This document shows, piece after piece, positions 1 through 7,872 of a DNA stretch of 64,000 nucleotides. The translations under genes and the position numbers were made by a program. The notes under the pieces were generated by a model. It saw only the letters and a list, made by a program, of their open reading frames with translations, searched no databases and was not told where the DNA came from. The stretch is from an uncultured Bryobacteraceae bacterium (GTDB taxonomy: Bacteria > Acidobacteriota > Terriglobia > Bryobacterales > Bryobacteraceae), in assembly GCA_938003835.1 (NCBI GenBank), contig CALKXJ010000020.1, positions 62,001 to 126,000 of the forward strand, given 5' to 3'. The number at the start of each line of letters is the position of its first letter. The stretch's first letter is position 1.

Positions 1-1350
1 GGGATAGTCCGGATTCTGCCCCTCGAGAAAGCCGATCCAGCCCTCTTTGGGAATGCGCTCCAGATCGCGGCGGTCCATCGACCAGAGGTAGATCTCCGTC
101 AGCCGGTCGATGAATAGGTCCGGGGTGTAGTGATACCACTCTTCGCGCCCGACATATTTGTAGCCGCGCGGGTCGCCGAACATCTTGGGCAGGAGCACCC
201 GCCCGTTTTCGACCTTCTTCTGCGCGTAGATGTTGTCCATCTGCCGCCTCAGGACGTCGATGTAGGCCTGGTCTCCGGTGAGCAGCAGCGCGTTGGCGAA
301 CCCAGGGAAGAGACCCGCATCGAAGGTATTCCGATGCGCGATCTGCTCGATCTCACCGTCGTAGATGGTGAAGTTCCAACCGTAGGTGCCCTTGTACCAG
401 CGCCCTCCGTACTCGCCTCCCGGCGTGCCGTCCAGCCCGACGTTGGTCGGCACGTTGCCGCCCGTGGCCGCGATCCGCTCCTTCCAGGCGTTCACGTATT
501 CGAGCACCCAGTCGCGGTATTTCTGCTCGCCCGTGAGCATGTAGGCGTTGGTGGCCAGGATCGTCGTGCCGAGGTTGAGCGGGTGATCGCCGACGCTGTC
601 CAGGTACTCCGTGCAGTGGGCCAGCATCTTCGGGTAGTAGGTCATCAGATCGAGCATCTTGCTGCGGCCGGCCGGATTATGCAGCAGGTGGAAGCGGCCC
701 GGCACGGGGTCGCCCACCCAGTCATACACCGTCGCCTTGTGCAGCATCGGCCCTTTGCTGCCCGTCCAGAGGCTGCGGATGAGCTTGTGCTTCGGGTCGT
801 AGTTAGGCGCGTCCGGATCCTCGTTCATGTACAGGCCGGCGAACCGCTTCATGCGCTGGATGAGCTTCTCGTCGTGCGGGTCCGAGAGGCCCTGGAGGAA
901 GAAGGCGCGCAGCCCTTCGCCCGTGTGGAACCAGTCGGACTGGGTGATGAATTCGTTGAAATAGGCGCCGTTTTCAGCGAGCTTCGTCTTAGTGGTGCGC
1001 AGCTCGCTGTACTGGAGCAGATGGCCGTCGTAGGCCTTGCGCCACATCTCGAGCAGCGAATCTTTGCCCCCGAGGGCATGCAGCAACGTCCAGTTGAAGA
1101 ACGTCTCGACGGCGTCGTCCGGGCCGTCGAGCGTGCCCCAGCGCGGCGTATGTAGCAGGTAACCGCGGGCGTCGACGTACTTCTCATAGAAGCGCTCGCA
1201 GGCGGCGGAGTTGGCTTTGAGCAGCTCCTGCTCGAGCAGCGCCCAGGCCGGCGGGCGCATGGGCGTGTTCACCCGAAGGGTCAGGTCCTGGCCGGCGAAC
1301 GCCATCGCGCCTGCCGCCAGAAAGGTCAGGCTCCAGAGTCGGTGCAGCAT
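1..1350 (-). CDS. Exported protein of unknown function, partial (tandem paralogue A)
   Basis: The frame is open from an ATG at 1350 to the window edge, giving 450 codons without the C-terminus. It begins with a Sec-type signal (MLHRLWSLTFLAAGAMAFAG), then a Trp/Tyr-rich body. It aligns without large gaps to the next gene upstream (1366-3243), sharing stretches such as PPAWALLEQELLKANSAACE and MKRFAGLYMNEDP, so the two are tandem duplicates. The start lies 15 bases after the paralogue's stop, with AGGAGCC before it, so the two are probably co-transcribed. I recognise no catalytic family. An all-alpha glycan-lyase-like or toroid fold is possible but is a guess. Confidence 0.85.
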   Translation of the reverse strand, partial: MLHRLWSLTFLAAGAMAFAGQDLTLRVNTPMRPPAWALLEQELLKANSAACERFYEKYVDARGYLLHTPRWGTLDGPDDAVETFFNWTLLHALGGKDSLLEMWRKAYDGHLLQYSELRTTKTKLAENGAYFNEFITQSDWFHTGEGLRAFFLQGLSDPHDEKLIQRMKRFAGLYMNEDPDAPNYDPKHKLIRSLWTGSKGPMLHKATVYDWVGDPVPGRFHLLHNPAGRSKMLDLMTYYPKMLAHCTEYLDSVGDHPLNLGTTILATNAYMLTGEQKYRDWVLEYVNAWKERIAATGGNVPTNVGLDGTPGGEYGGRWYKGTYGWNFTIYDGEIEQIAHRNTFDAGLFPGFANALLLTGDQAYIDVLRRQMDNIYAQKKVENGRVLLPKMFGDPRGYKYVGREEWYHYTPDLFIDRLTEIYLWSMDRRDLERIPKEGWIGFLEGQNPDYP

Positions 1351-1365
1351 CGGGGAAGAAGGCTC

Positions 1366-3243
1366 CTATTGTTTAGCCATCCAGCCGCGGTCCCAGGGCT
1401 GGACGAGCGTCGGCTGGTTGGCGTAGCGCTTCATCGTGAAGACCACGCGCGCGCCGCAGCCCGGCTCCAGCCGGACCGTGAGGTAAGGGTGGTCGATCGG
1501 GATCTCTTTGCCGTCCAGGCGCGCGCTCACGAAGTGATGCTCGGCGTAGCCGCCGGCCTGAACGATGACGTCGATCGGATGGACCGGGTCGGTGTTGACG
1601 AAGGTGACCGTGGCAGAGTCGGCAGCAAGCTTCTCCACCAGGGCGCCGAAGCTCTCCGGGGGACCCGCGCGGCGGCGCACCGGGTCGAAGTAGCGGAAGC
1701 GGCTGTGCAGCATCCAGATCCGGCCGCGGGGGAAATAGCCGCCGAGCATGAGATTCGTCAGCGCGTCCGTCTGCGCCGGGCTCATCGCCAGCAACCAGTC
1801 CGCCAGGCGCGTGGTCGGCGTGGTCGGATCGGTGCGGATGCGCTCCACCGCTCGCCGCAGCTCCTCGAACTCCTGCTCGAGCGCCTTAACCGGGTAGTCC
1901 GGGTCGCGGCCCTCCAGAAACCCGATCCAGCCCTCGATGGGGACACGCTCGAGATCCTTGCGGTCCATCGACCACAGATAGATCTCCGTGAGGCGGTCGG
2001 GGAAGGTGTGGGGGGTGTAGTGGTACCACTCTTCGCGCCCGGTGAACTTGTAGCCGCGGGGGTCGCCGAACATCTGGGGCAGAAGCGTGCGCCCGTTCTC
2101 CACCTTCTTCTGGGCGTAAATGTTATCCATCTGGCGGCGGAGCACGCCGACATAGCTCTGATCGCCGGTAAGCAGCAGGGCGTTGGCGAAGCCTGGCCAG
2201 GAGCCGGCGGTCAGGTAGTTGCGATGGGCGATCTCGCCGAGCTCGCCGTCGAAGACGGTGAAGTTCCAGCCGTAGACGCCCTTGTACCAGCGGCCGCCGT
2301 GCTCGCCGCCGATGCGCCCGTTGAGGCCGATGTTGCTCGGGATATTGCCGCCGTTGGCCTCGGTGCGCTCCTTCCAGGCGTTGACGTACTCGAGCACCCA
2401 GTCGCGGTATTTCTTCTCGCCCGTCAGCATGTAGGCGTTGATGGGAAGGATGGTCGCCGCCAGGTTCAGATGGTGGTCCCCGACAACGTCGTAATATTCG
2501 GCGAAGTGGCCGAGCATCTTCGAGTAGTTCGACATGAAGTCGAGCATGCGGGTCCGGCCTGCGGGGTTGTGCAGAAGGTGAAACCGGCCGCTGATCGGAT
2601 CGCCCGCCCAGTCATACGGCGTGGCCTTCCTGAGGAGCGGTCCCTTGCTGCCGGTGAACAGGCTCCGGATGATCCTGTGCTTGGGATCGTAGTTGGGCGC
2701 CTCCGGATCCTCGTTCATATACAGACCGGCGAACCGCTTCATGCGCCGGATGAGCTTTTCGTCCTTGGGATCGGCCAGGCCCTGAAAGAAGAAGCCGCGG
2801 AGCCCCTCGCCGGTGTGGAACCAGTCGAAGCTGGTGATGAACTCCTCGAAGTAGGCGCCGTCCTTGCCGAGGTCGGTCTTCGTGGTCTTGAGCTCGCTGT
2901 ATTGCAGGATGTGCCCGTCAAGCGCTTTGCGGAACATCTCGAGCAGCGAGTCCTTGCCGCCCAGCGCATAGAGCAGCGTCCAGTTGTAGAAGACCTCGAT
3001 GGCGTCGTCGGGGCCGTCGTTGCCGCCCCAGCGCGGCACATGCAGCAGGTAGCCGCGGGCGTCGACGTAGTTCTCGTAGAAGCGCTCGCAGGCGGCCGAG
3101 TTGGCCTTGAGCAGCTCCTGCTCGAGCAGCGCCCAGGCCGGAGGAGTCATCGGTGAGGCGATGTGCAGGGTCACCTCGCCGGCCGCCGGGAAGGTTCCCG
3201 TCAGGGCCGCGGCCGCCGTGAGCGCAAGCAGGGCTCGCTTCAT
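1366..3243 (-). CDS. Exported protein of unknown function (tandem paralogue B)
   Basis: 625 residues with an N-terminal signal (MKRALLALTAAAALTGTFPA). This is the full-length version of the truncated neighbour at 1-1350 and shows what that gene's missing end should look like: about 170 more residues ending in a beta-rich region (VTFVNTDPVHPIDVIVQAGG). The many Trp, Tyr and His residues (GEEWYHYTPH-like stretches, GRWYKGVYGWNF) suggest a secreted enzyme or binding protein acting on a polymer, but no known active-site signature is evident. Its start overlaps the stop of the UPF0434 gene by four bases (ATGA), indicating translational coupling. Confidence 0.85.
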   Translation of the reverse strand: MKRALLALTAAAALTGTFPAAGEVTLHIASPMTPPAWALLEQELLKANSAACERFYENYVDARGYLLHVPRWGGNDGPDDAIEVFYNWTLLYALGGKDSLLEMFRKALDGHILQYSELKTTKTDLGKDGAYFEEFITSFDWFHTGEGLRGFFFQGLADPKDEKLIRRMKRFAGLYMNEDPEAPNYDPKHRIIRSLFTGSKGPLLRKATPYDWAGDPISGRFHLLHNPAGRTRMLDFMSNYSKMLGHFAEYYDVVGDHHLNLAATILPINAYMLTGEKKYRDWVLEYVNAWKERTEANGGNIPSNIGLNGRIGGEHGGRWYKGVYGWNFTVFDGELGEIAHRNYLTAGSWPGFANALLLTGDQSYVGVLRRQMDNIYAQKKVENGRTLLPQMFGDPRGYKFTGREEWYHYTPHTFPDRLTEIYLWSMDRKDLERVPIEGWIGFLEGRDPDYPVKALEQEFEELRRAVERIRTDPTTPTTRLADWLLAMSPAQTDALTNLMLGGYFPRGRIWMLHSRFRYFDPVRRRAGPPESFGALVEKLAADSATVTFVNTDPVHPIDVIVQAGGYAEHHFVSARLDGKEIPIDHPYLTVRLEPGCGARVVFTMKRYANQPTLVQPWDRGWMAKQ

Positions 3244-3539
3244 TTCGACCCCCCGGCCTCGAACAGGGCGACGATCTCGGCGCCGAGCTGGGCGGTGGGA
3301 ATCGACTCGTCGATCAGCATCACCGGGATGCTCTCGCGGACCGCGTAGATGCGCTGGTGGTCCACCGTCACCAGGGCCTCTTCGAGGCGGTCCTTCACCA
3401 CGGCGCCGTTTTCATAACGCACCTCGCCCTGCGCGATGCGCTCGTTGATGCGAGCCAGCGCCTCGGCCGGCACCATCTTGAGGGGCGCCTTGGTCAGCGG
3501 GCAGCAAAGGATTTCGAGCAGGTCTTCCCGTACCGGCAT
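3240..3539 (-). CDS. UPF0434/Trm112-like small protein
   Basis: 99 residues starting MPVREDLLEILCCPLTKAPL, the usual opening of the UPF0434/Trm112 family, and ending with RESIPVMLIDESIPTAQL, the conserved family C-terminus. Trm112 proteins activate methyltransferases in tRNA and translation-factor modification; the bacterial members are poorly characterised. The zinc-type CPxC motif is not intact here (CCPLTK), so metal binding is doubtful. I chose the ATG at 3539 over the longer frame because GGAGAGG lies just upstream and the extra N-terminus is not family-like. It is the first gene of the operon with the two exported paralogues. Confidence 0.85.
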   Translation of the reverse strand: MPVREDLLEILCCPLTKAPLKMVPAEALARINERIAQGEVRYENGAVVKDRLEEALVTVDHQRIYAVRESIPVMLIDESIPTAQLGAEIVALFEAGGSK

Positions 3540-3589
3540 TGCATTACCTCTCCGGACTACCAAGAATATCGCAACCGCCGGTACTCCGA

Positions 3590-3595
3590 TACAAT
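3590..3595 (+). promoter_or_regulatory. Putative -10 box (TACAAT) for the YtxH-like gene
   Basis: TACAAT lies 30 bases before the ATG at 3626. A small hairpin (GAGAA-AGGA-TTCTC, 3604-3617) sits in the predicted short leader. No convincing -35 is visible. Confidence 0.4.
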
Positions 3596-3625
3596 GAGGC
3601 ACTGAGAAAGGATTCTCGACAGGCT

Positions 3626-3886
3626 ATGTCAGACAACACAAGCAAGGTGGTGTGGTTCCTCGCGGGCGCGGCCCTGGGGGCGGCGATCGCCATGCTGTAC
3701 GCCCCCGCCGCCGGCGCCGAGACTCGGCGGAGGATCATCACAAAGACACAGGAGGGCCGGGAGTCGCTGGTCGAATCCGGCAAGGACTTGATCGAGCGCG
3801 GTCGCGAGCTCTATGAGAAGGGCCGGCAGATCGCCGACGAGGCCGCCGAGCTGTTCGAGCGGGGCCGCAAACTGGTGCATGGGTGA
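3626..3886 (+). CDS. YtxH domain-containing small membrane protein
   Basis: 86 residues: a short N-terminus, one hydrophobic segment (about residues 7-26, VVWFLAGAALGAAIAMLYAP) followed by AGAETRRRI, the YtxH-family hallmark, then a charged amphipathic tail with repeated heptad-like blocks (LIERGRELYEKGRQI, LFERGRKLVHG). Such proteins are membrane-anchored, often stress-related, with no enzymatic role known. The ATG at 3626 was preferred over the upstream in-frame ATG because the hydrophobic segment then begins near the N-terminus. The aldehyde dehydrogenase starts four bases after this stop. Confidence 0.85.
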   Translation: MSDNTSKVVWFLAGAALGAAIAMLYAPAAGAETRRRIITKTQEGRESLVESGKDLIERGRELYEKGRQIADEAAELFERGRKLVHG

Positions 3887-3890
3887 AGCC

Positions 3891-5483
3891 ATGGCGGAAC
3901 CGACCCTTGCTGCAAGCAATGCTCTGCTGAAGGCGCTGCCCGAGTTTCGCAACGAACCCTGGGCGGACTTTTCCGTCGAGGACAACCGCCGGGCGATGAC
4001 CGAGGCGCTGGCCGCCGTGCGGGCCCAGCTCGGCCGGGAGTACGAGCTTCTGATCGCCGGCCGGCGGCGGAAGGCCGCCCGGCAGTTCATTTCGATCAAC
4101 CCCTCGCGGCCGAGTGAGGTCGTGGGCGTCCACCAGCGCGCCGGCGAGGCCCTGGCCGTGGAGGCTCTCGAGGCGGCGACGGCGTTCTTCCCCGTCTGGA
4201 AGAAGGTGCCCGCCGAGGAGCGCGTCCGGATGCTGCTTCGCGCGGGCGAGCTGCTGCGCCGCCGCAAATTCGAGTTCGAGGCCTGGGAAGTCTTCGAGGC
4301 GGGCAAGACCTGGCCCGAGGCGGACGCCGACGTCTCGGAGGCGATCGATTTCTGCGAGTATTACGCCCGGCAGATGCTCCGGTTCGCCGGCCCCATCCCG
4401 GTGCCGCAGTTTCCCGGCGAGCGGGACGAGTTGCGCTACATCCCGCTCGGTGTCGGCTTGATCATTCCGCCGTGGAACTTCCCGCTGGCCATCCTGGTGG
4501 GCATGACCACGTCGGCGCTGGTCGCCGGCAACACCGTGGTGCTCAAGCCCTCCTCGGACACCCCGACCATCGGCGCGCTTTTTGTTGATGTGCTGCTCGA
4601 AGCCGGTTTTCCGCCCGAGGCAATCCAGTTCGTCACCGGTAGCGGCGCCGAGGTGGGCGACCGCCTGGTCGTTCATCCCAAGACGCGCTTCATCTCTTTC
4701 ACGGGATCCAAGGAGGTGGGGCTCCGGATCAACGAACTGGCGGCCAAGCCGCAGCCGGGACAGATCTGGATCAAGCGCGTGGTGGCGGAGATGGGCGGCA
4801 AGGACGCCATCATCGTCGACTCCGAGGCCGATCTCGACGCCGCCGTCCAGGGCGTGCTGGTTTCCGCTTACGGTTTCCAGGGGCAGAAATGCTCGGCCTG
4901 CTCGCGCGCCATCGTCGACCAGACGCTTTATGAGGAGTTCCTGGAGCGGTTCCTCGCCAAGGTTCGCGCCATCACGGTTGGCCCGGCCGACGACCCGAAC
5001 AACTACATGGGCCCGGTGATCAACGAGCGCGCCATGCAGTCGATCCTCGGCTACATCGAGATCGGCAAGCAGGAGGGTCGGCTGCTCGCCGGCGGGGGTC
5101 GCGCCCCGGGAGAGGGGTACTTCCTCGAGCCCACGGTGTTTGCCGATGTCTCCCCCCGCGCGCGGATCTTCCAGGAGGAGATCTTCGGGCCGGTGCTAGC
5201 GGTGACGCCGGCGCGCGATTTCGATCACGCGCTCGAGCTGGCCAACGACTCCGAGTACGGCCTCACCGGTTCAGTCTATTCGCGGAACCGCGAGAAGCTC
5301 GCCCGCGCCGCCGAAGAGTTCCACGTCGGCAACCTGTACTTCAACCGCAAGTGCACCGGAGCGATGGTGGGCTCGCACCCGTTCGGCGGCTTCAACATGT
5401 CCGGCACGGACTCGAAGGCGGGCGGCCCGGACTACCTGCTCCAGTTCCTGCAAGCCAAATCGATCGGCGAGAAGCTGGGCTGA
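3891..5483 (+). CDS. pruA: L-glutamate gamma-semialdehyde (1-pyrroline-5-carboxylate) dehydrogenase
   Basis: 530 residues, the usual size for the stand-alone enzyme that oxidises glutamate semialdehyde to glutamate with NAD in proline breakdown. The aldehyde dehydrogenase fold is complete: [10 protein letters not shown] substrate/NAD segment, FTGSKEVG near residue 270, general base Glu300 (VAEMGGKD) and catalytic Cys334 ([13 protein letters not shown]), which is typical of the P5C dehydrogenase clade. An in-frame ATG at 3879 is also possible; neither start has a strong ribosome site. No proline dehydrogenase gene is adjacent, so the partner activity must be encoded elsewhere. It follows the YtxH gene by four bases. 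Confidence 0.93.
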   Translation: MAEPTLAASNALLKALPEFRNEPWADFSVEDNRRAMTEALAAVRAQLGREYELLIAGRRRKAARQFISINPSRPSEVVGVHQRAGEALAVEALEAATAFFPVWKKVPAEERVRMLLRAGELLRRRKFEFEAWEVFEAGKTWPEADADVSEAIDFCEYYARQMLRFAGPIPVPQFPGERDELRYIPLGVGLIIPPWNFPLAILVGMTTSALVAGNTVVLKPSSDTPTIGALFVDVLLEAGFPPEAIQFVTGSGAEVGDRLVVHPKTRFISFTGSKEVGLRINELAAKPQPGQIWIKRVVAEMGGKDAIIVDSEADLDAAVQGVLVSAYGFQGQKCSACSRAIVDQTLYEEFLERFLAKVRAITVGPADDPNNYMGPVINERAMQSILGYIEIGKQEGRLLAGGGRAPGEGYFLEPTVFADVSPRARIFQEEIFGPVLAVTPARDFDHALELANDSEYGLTGSVYSRNREKLARAAEEFHVGNLYFNRKCTGAMVGSHPFGGFNMSGTDSKAGGPDYLLQFLQAKSIGEKLG

Positions 5484-6331
5484 AACGGCAACAAGAATCC
5501 GACGGAAGCACCTGACCCGAGGAGTGTCGGAAGCGCTTTCGCATCGTGACTCCGCCAGCGGAGGCGCGAGCGTTGACCGCGTCGGATGCACGAGCGGTTC
5601 GATTAGCCTCTGCAGGCTTGAGGGAGCGCCGGGAGACGAGTCATGCCGTGAGTTCCGCGGCGAGGATGAATCCGAAATTCTGGCTGACGCCGAACAGTTC
5701 ATTGAAGAGCAAAAAGCTAAGAGTGACGATCTGACCCAATAAGTCGAGACCTCGACTTGTTTGGCGCGCTTTATCCAATGCCACCGAGGCACAAGCGCAA
5801 GCGATCCCAGACATGACGCTGGCCATGTCCAGGGGTCAGAGCGGCCGGTAACTGCCAGGTAGGTTGACTCGGAAAGGAAACCAAGCGGAACCGCGGCATC
5901 GGCGCTCGCCTCGGTTCGGAATTCGACAAATCTCGCGCACATCAGCGCCGCGAGACGGGAGCCATGCCGTAAAAAAGATCTGTCGAAAAAATCAGCGTAG
6001 ACAATGACGCCTCAATCGTAGCTAACCGGAGTGCGAGGTGCTCATCGGGAGGGAGGTTCACGAACCACGAAAGGAGAAGTAAGAGACGGGCGATTGGACC
6101 TCGGCCGTGTTGAAAGATTCACGAAAGATGGTCGCCGCCTCAGGCAATCGTGCGAAGGAGACCGTCAGAAGATCCTCGTGCCACGCTGGCATCTCGTTGG
6201 CGCGCAGCGAGGATGATCTGACAAGACAGAAATGATCGGGATGAGGAGCAGCAGAGACGTGGGCTCGATGACGCGCAAAGGGCGCGGAGCGCCGCCCCAG
6301 GGAGCCCCCCGGCCCGCTCGCCGGAGTGCGT
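5484..6331. other. Gene-poor atypical region
   Basis: About 850 bases with only short unsupported frames on both strands. Composition looks less GC-rich than the flanks, with AT-rich runs (for example around 5701-5725 and 5970-5995). Two small hairpins are visible (5550-5563 and 5741-5758). A minus-strand frame at 5641-5826 encodes a hydrophobic stretch ending LFNELFGVSQNFGFILAAEL, which might be a decayed membrane-protein fragment, but I cannot assign it. I see no tRNA-like fold or recognised RNA gene. Confidence 0.5.
5741..5758. repeat. Perfect inverted repeat (8-bp arms)
   Basis: AAGTCGAG-AC-CTCGACTT, a near-perfect palindrome with a two-base centre, inside the gene-poor region. It could be a protein-binding dyad or cruciform. 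There is no T-run, so a classical terminator is unlikely. Confidence 0.5.
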
Positions 6332-6337
6332 CAGAAT
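6332..6337 (+). promoter_or_regulatory. Putative -10 box (CAGAAT), 6 bases from start codon
   Basis: CAGAAT, then GGAGGC, then the ATG at 6344. The six-base gap puts the expected transcription start at the start codon. The intervening GGAGG is too close to act as a normal Shine-Dalgarno sequence. Confidence 0.4.
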
Positions 6338-6343
6338 GGAGGC

Positions 6344-7411
6344 ATGGGGCTGCGTTTGGCCGTTCTGGGCCTGGCCTTGGTGGCTGCCGCGCCGGCCCAG
6401 CAGCGCCTTACCGTCAAGCAACTGGTAGAGTTCGTTCTTTCCTCGATCGAACTCGAGCATCCGGACCGCCAGGTAGCCGGGTTCCTGAAAAACGTCATTC
6501 TGAGCGAACGTCTGGACGACCGCACCATCGAGTCGCTCCAGGGTCGCGGCGCCGGGCCGAGGACGGTGGAAGCCCTACGCCGCCTGCGCGACGCCAGCCA
6601 GAGCCTGCCGCCGCCCGAGCCGGTGAAGCCCGAGCAGAAGGCGCCTGTCCGCCCGCCGCCCCCGCCCGAAGAACAGCAGCGGATCATCGAGGAGGTCCGC
6701 GAGTACGCACTCAACTATACGCGGCGGCTGCCCGACTTCATCTGCGTCCAGGTGACGCGCCGTTACGCGGATCCGAGCGGCCTCGAGTTCTGGCGGCGTC
6801 TCGACACCGTGACGGCGCGCGTCAGCTACTTTGAGCAAAAGGAAGACTACAAGGTCATTCTCCTGAACGACCGGCCGGTCGACCTGACCATGGACGACGT
6901 CGGTGGCTCGACCTCGACGGGTGAGTTCGGCACCCTGCTCAAGGAGATCTTCGAGCCGGAGACCGAAGCCAGCTTCCGCTGGCTGCGCTGGGGCCGCCTG
7001 CGTGGCCGCCTCACCCACGTCTACGAATATCGGGTTCGGAAAGACAAGTCCAAGTGGACCATCACCTGGGAGCGCAAACTGAGCACGGTGCCGGCCTACA
7101 ACGGCCTCATCTATGTCGATCACGACACCTTGCAGGTGCTCCGCGTCACGCTCCAGGCGCAGGACATCCCGCCCGATTTTCCCATCCAGGAGGCGGGCAC
7201 CGTGCTCGACTACGATTACGTCGACATTGCCGGGCACCAGTACCTGCTGCCGCTCAAGTTCGCCATGCGCATGCGCCAGGGCCGCCTGCTGGTTAAGAAC
7301 GACGTCGAGTTCCGCATGTACCGGAAGTTCGGCGCCGAGGCGGTGATCACTTTCGAGACGCCGGAACCCTTGAGCGAGGAGGTGACCACGGAGCAGCCGC
7401 CGCAGGAGTAG
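6344..7411 (+). CDS. Exported protein of unknown function
   Basis: 355 residues. The N-terminus is a signal peptide (MGLRLAVLGLALVAAAPAQQ) when read from the ATG at 6344, which I prefer to the GTG at 6326. A proline-rich linker (residues about 90-112, PPPPPEEQQR) leads into a body starting ALNYTRRLPDFICVQVTRRY, with later segments (WEFRLSTVPAYNGLIYVD-like) resembling uncharacterised acidobacterial exported proteins that have an outer-membrane-lipoprotein-sorting-like beta fold. That resemblance is from memory of the style and is not a firm family call. It converges on the next gene with only two bases between stops. Confidence 0.75.
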   Translation: MGLRLAVLGLALVAAAPAQQRLTVKQLVEFVLSSIELEHPDRQVAGFLKNVILSERLDDRTIESLQGRGAGPRTVEALRRLRDASQSLPPPEPVKPEQKAPVRPPPPPEEQQRIIEEVREYALNYTRRLPDFICVQVTRRYADPSGLEFWRRLDTVTARVSYFEQKEDYKVILLNDRPVDLTMDDVGGSTSTGEFGTLLKEIFEPETEASFRWLRWGRLRGRLTHVYEYRVRKDKSKWTITWERKLSTVPAYNGLIYVDHDTLQVLRVTLQAQDIPPDFPIQEAGTVLDYDYVDIAGHQYLLPLKFAMRMRQGRLLVKNDVEFRMYRKFGAEAVITFETPEPLSEEVTTEQPPQE

Positions 7412-7413
7412 GC

Positions 7414-7797
7414 TCAGACCTGGTCGTAGAGGATCGCGTTGAACTTCGTCAGGTTCTTCTCCATCGCTGGCCAGACCCGCTGGTGGTCGTCGGTGGCCAC
7501 CCAGGCCAGGCGCTGCTCTTCGGTCTCGAAGCTGATGAGCAGCTTGTAGGTGGCCTTGGTGGGCACCTCGCCCACCACCGCGTGGCGGAGCTTCAGGAGC
7601 TTGACGTCGACAAAACCGGGCTGTTTGCGGATCACAGGAGAAAACGTCTTATGGAAGGCCGCTTCGAGGGCCTGCTCCTTCCCTGGGGCCACCTCGAGAT
7701 CGCACTGAAGCTGGATGGGCTTTCCCGCTGCCCGCGCCGGCACGCCGGCTGCCAGGCCGGCCGCGGCAACCGTCTTGAGATACGCTCTGCGATTCAT
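7414..7797 (-). CDS. Exported antibiotic biosynthesis monooxygenase (ABM)-like protein
   Basis: 127 residues. It has a twin-arginine-like signal (MNRRAYLKTVAAAGLAAG) and then a single ferredoxin-like ABM/dabb-type domain: IQLQCDLEVAPGKEQALEAA, a helix ending VIRKQPGFVDVKLLK, and YKLLISFETEEQRLAWV. Members include small cofactor-free monooxygenases and many proteins of unknown role; the export signal is unusual for the group and the substrate cannot be inferred. The start is six bases from a CATAAT box, with no Shine-Dalgarno sequence. Confidence 0.75.
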   Translation of the reverse strand: MNRRAYLKTVAAAGLAAGVPARAAGKPIQLQCDLEVAPGKEQALEAAFHKTFSPVIRKQPGFVDVKLLKLRHAVVGEVPTKATYKLLISFETEEQRLAWVATDDHQRVWPAMEKNLTKFNAILYDQV

Positions 7798-7803
7798 GCG
7801 CTT

Positions 7804-7809
7804 ATTATG
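7804..7809 (-). promoter_or_regulatory. Putative -10 box (CATAAT), 6 bases from start codon
   Basis: Reading the minus strand: CATAAT, then AAGCGC, then ATG at 7797. It predicts a leaderless transcript for the ABM-like gene. No ribosome site is present. Confidence 0.5.
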
Positions 7810-7846
7810 GCGCGAACTGCGCGGGTCTCTCCAGAAAGGCGGTGGC

Positions 7847-7852
7847 TATAAT
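7847..7852 (+). promoter_or_regulatory. Putative -10 box (TATAAT)
   Basis: A consensus TATAAT 20 bases before the ATG at 7873, giving a leader of about 14 bases. No good -35 hexamer is seen. Confidence 0.45.
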
Positions 7853-7872
7853 TGACACTGGGATCGCGTCCG

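Noticed and set aside
1342-3156. 600-codon plus-strand frame opposite the tandem exported proteins
   Set aside because: Composition typical of an antisense shadow; the paralogous pair on the minus strand accounts for the region.
5271-5942. Minus-strand frame crossing the end of the P5C dehydrogenase gene
   Set aside because: Half of it is antisense to the dehydrogenase and the rest has no conserved features.
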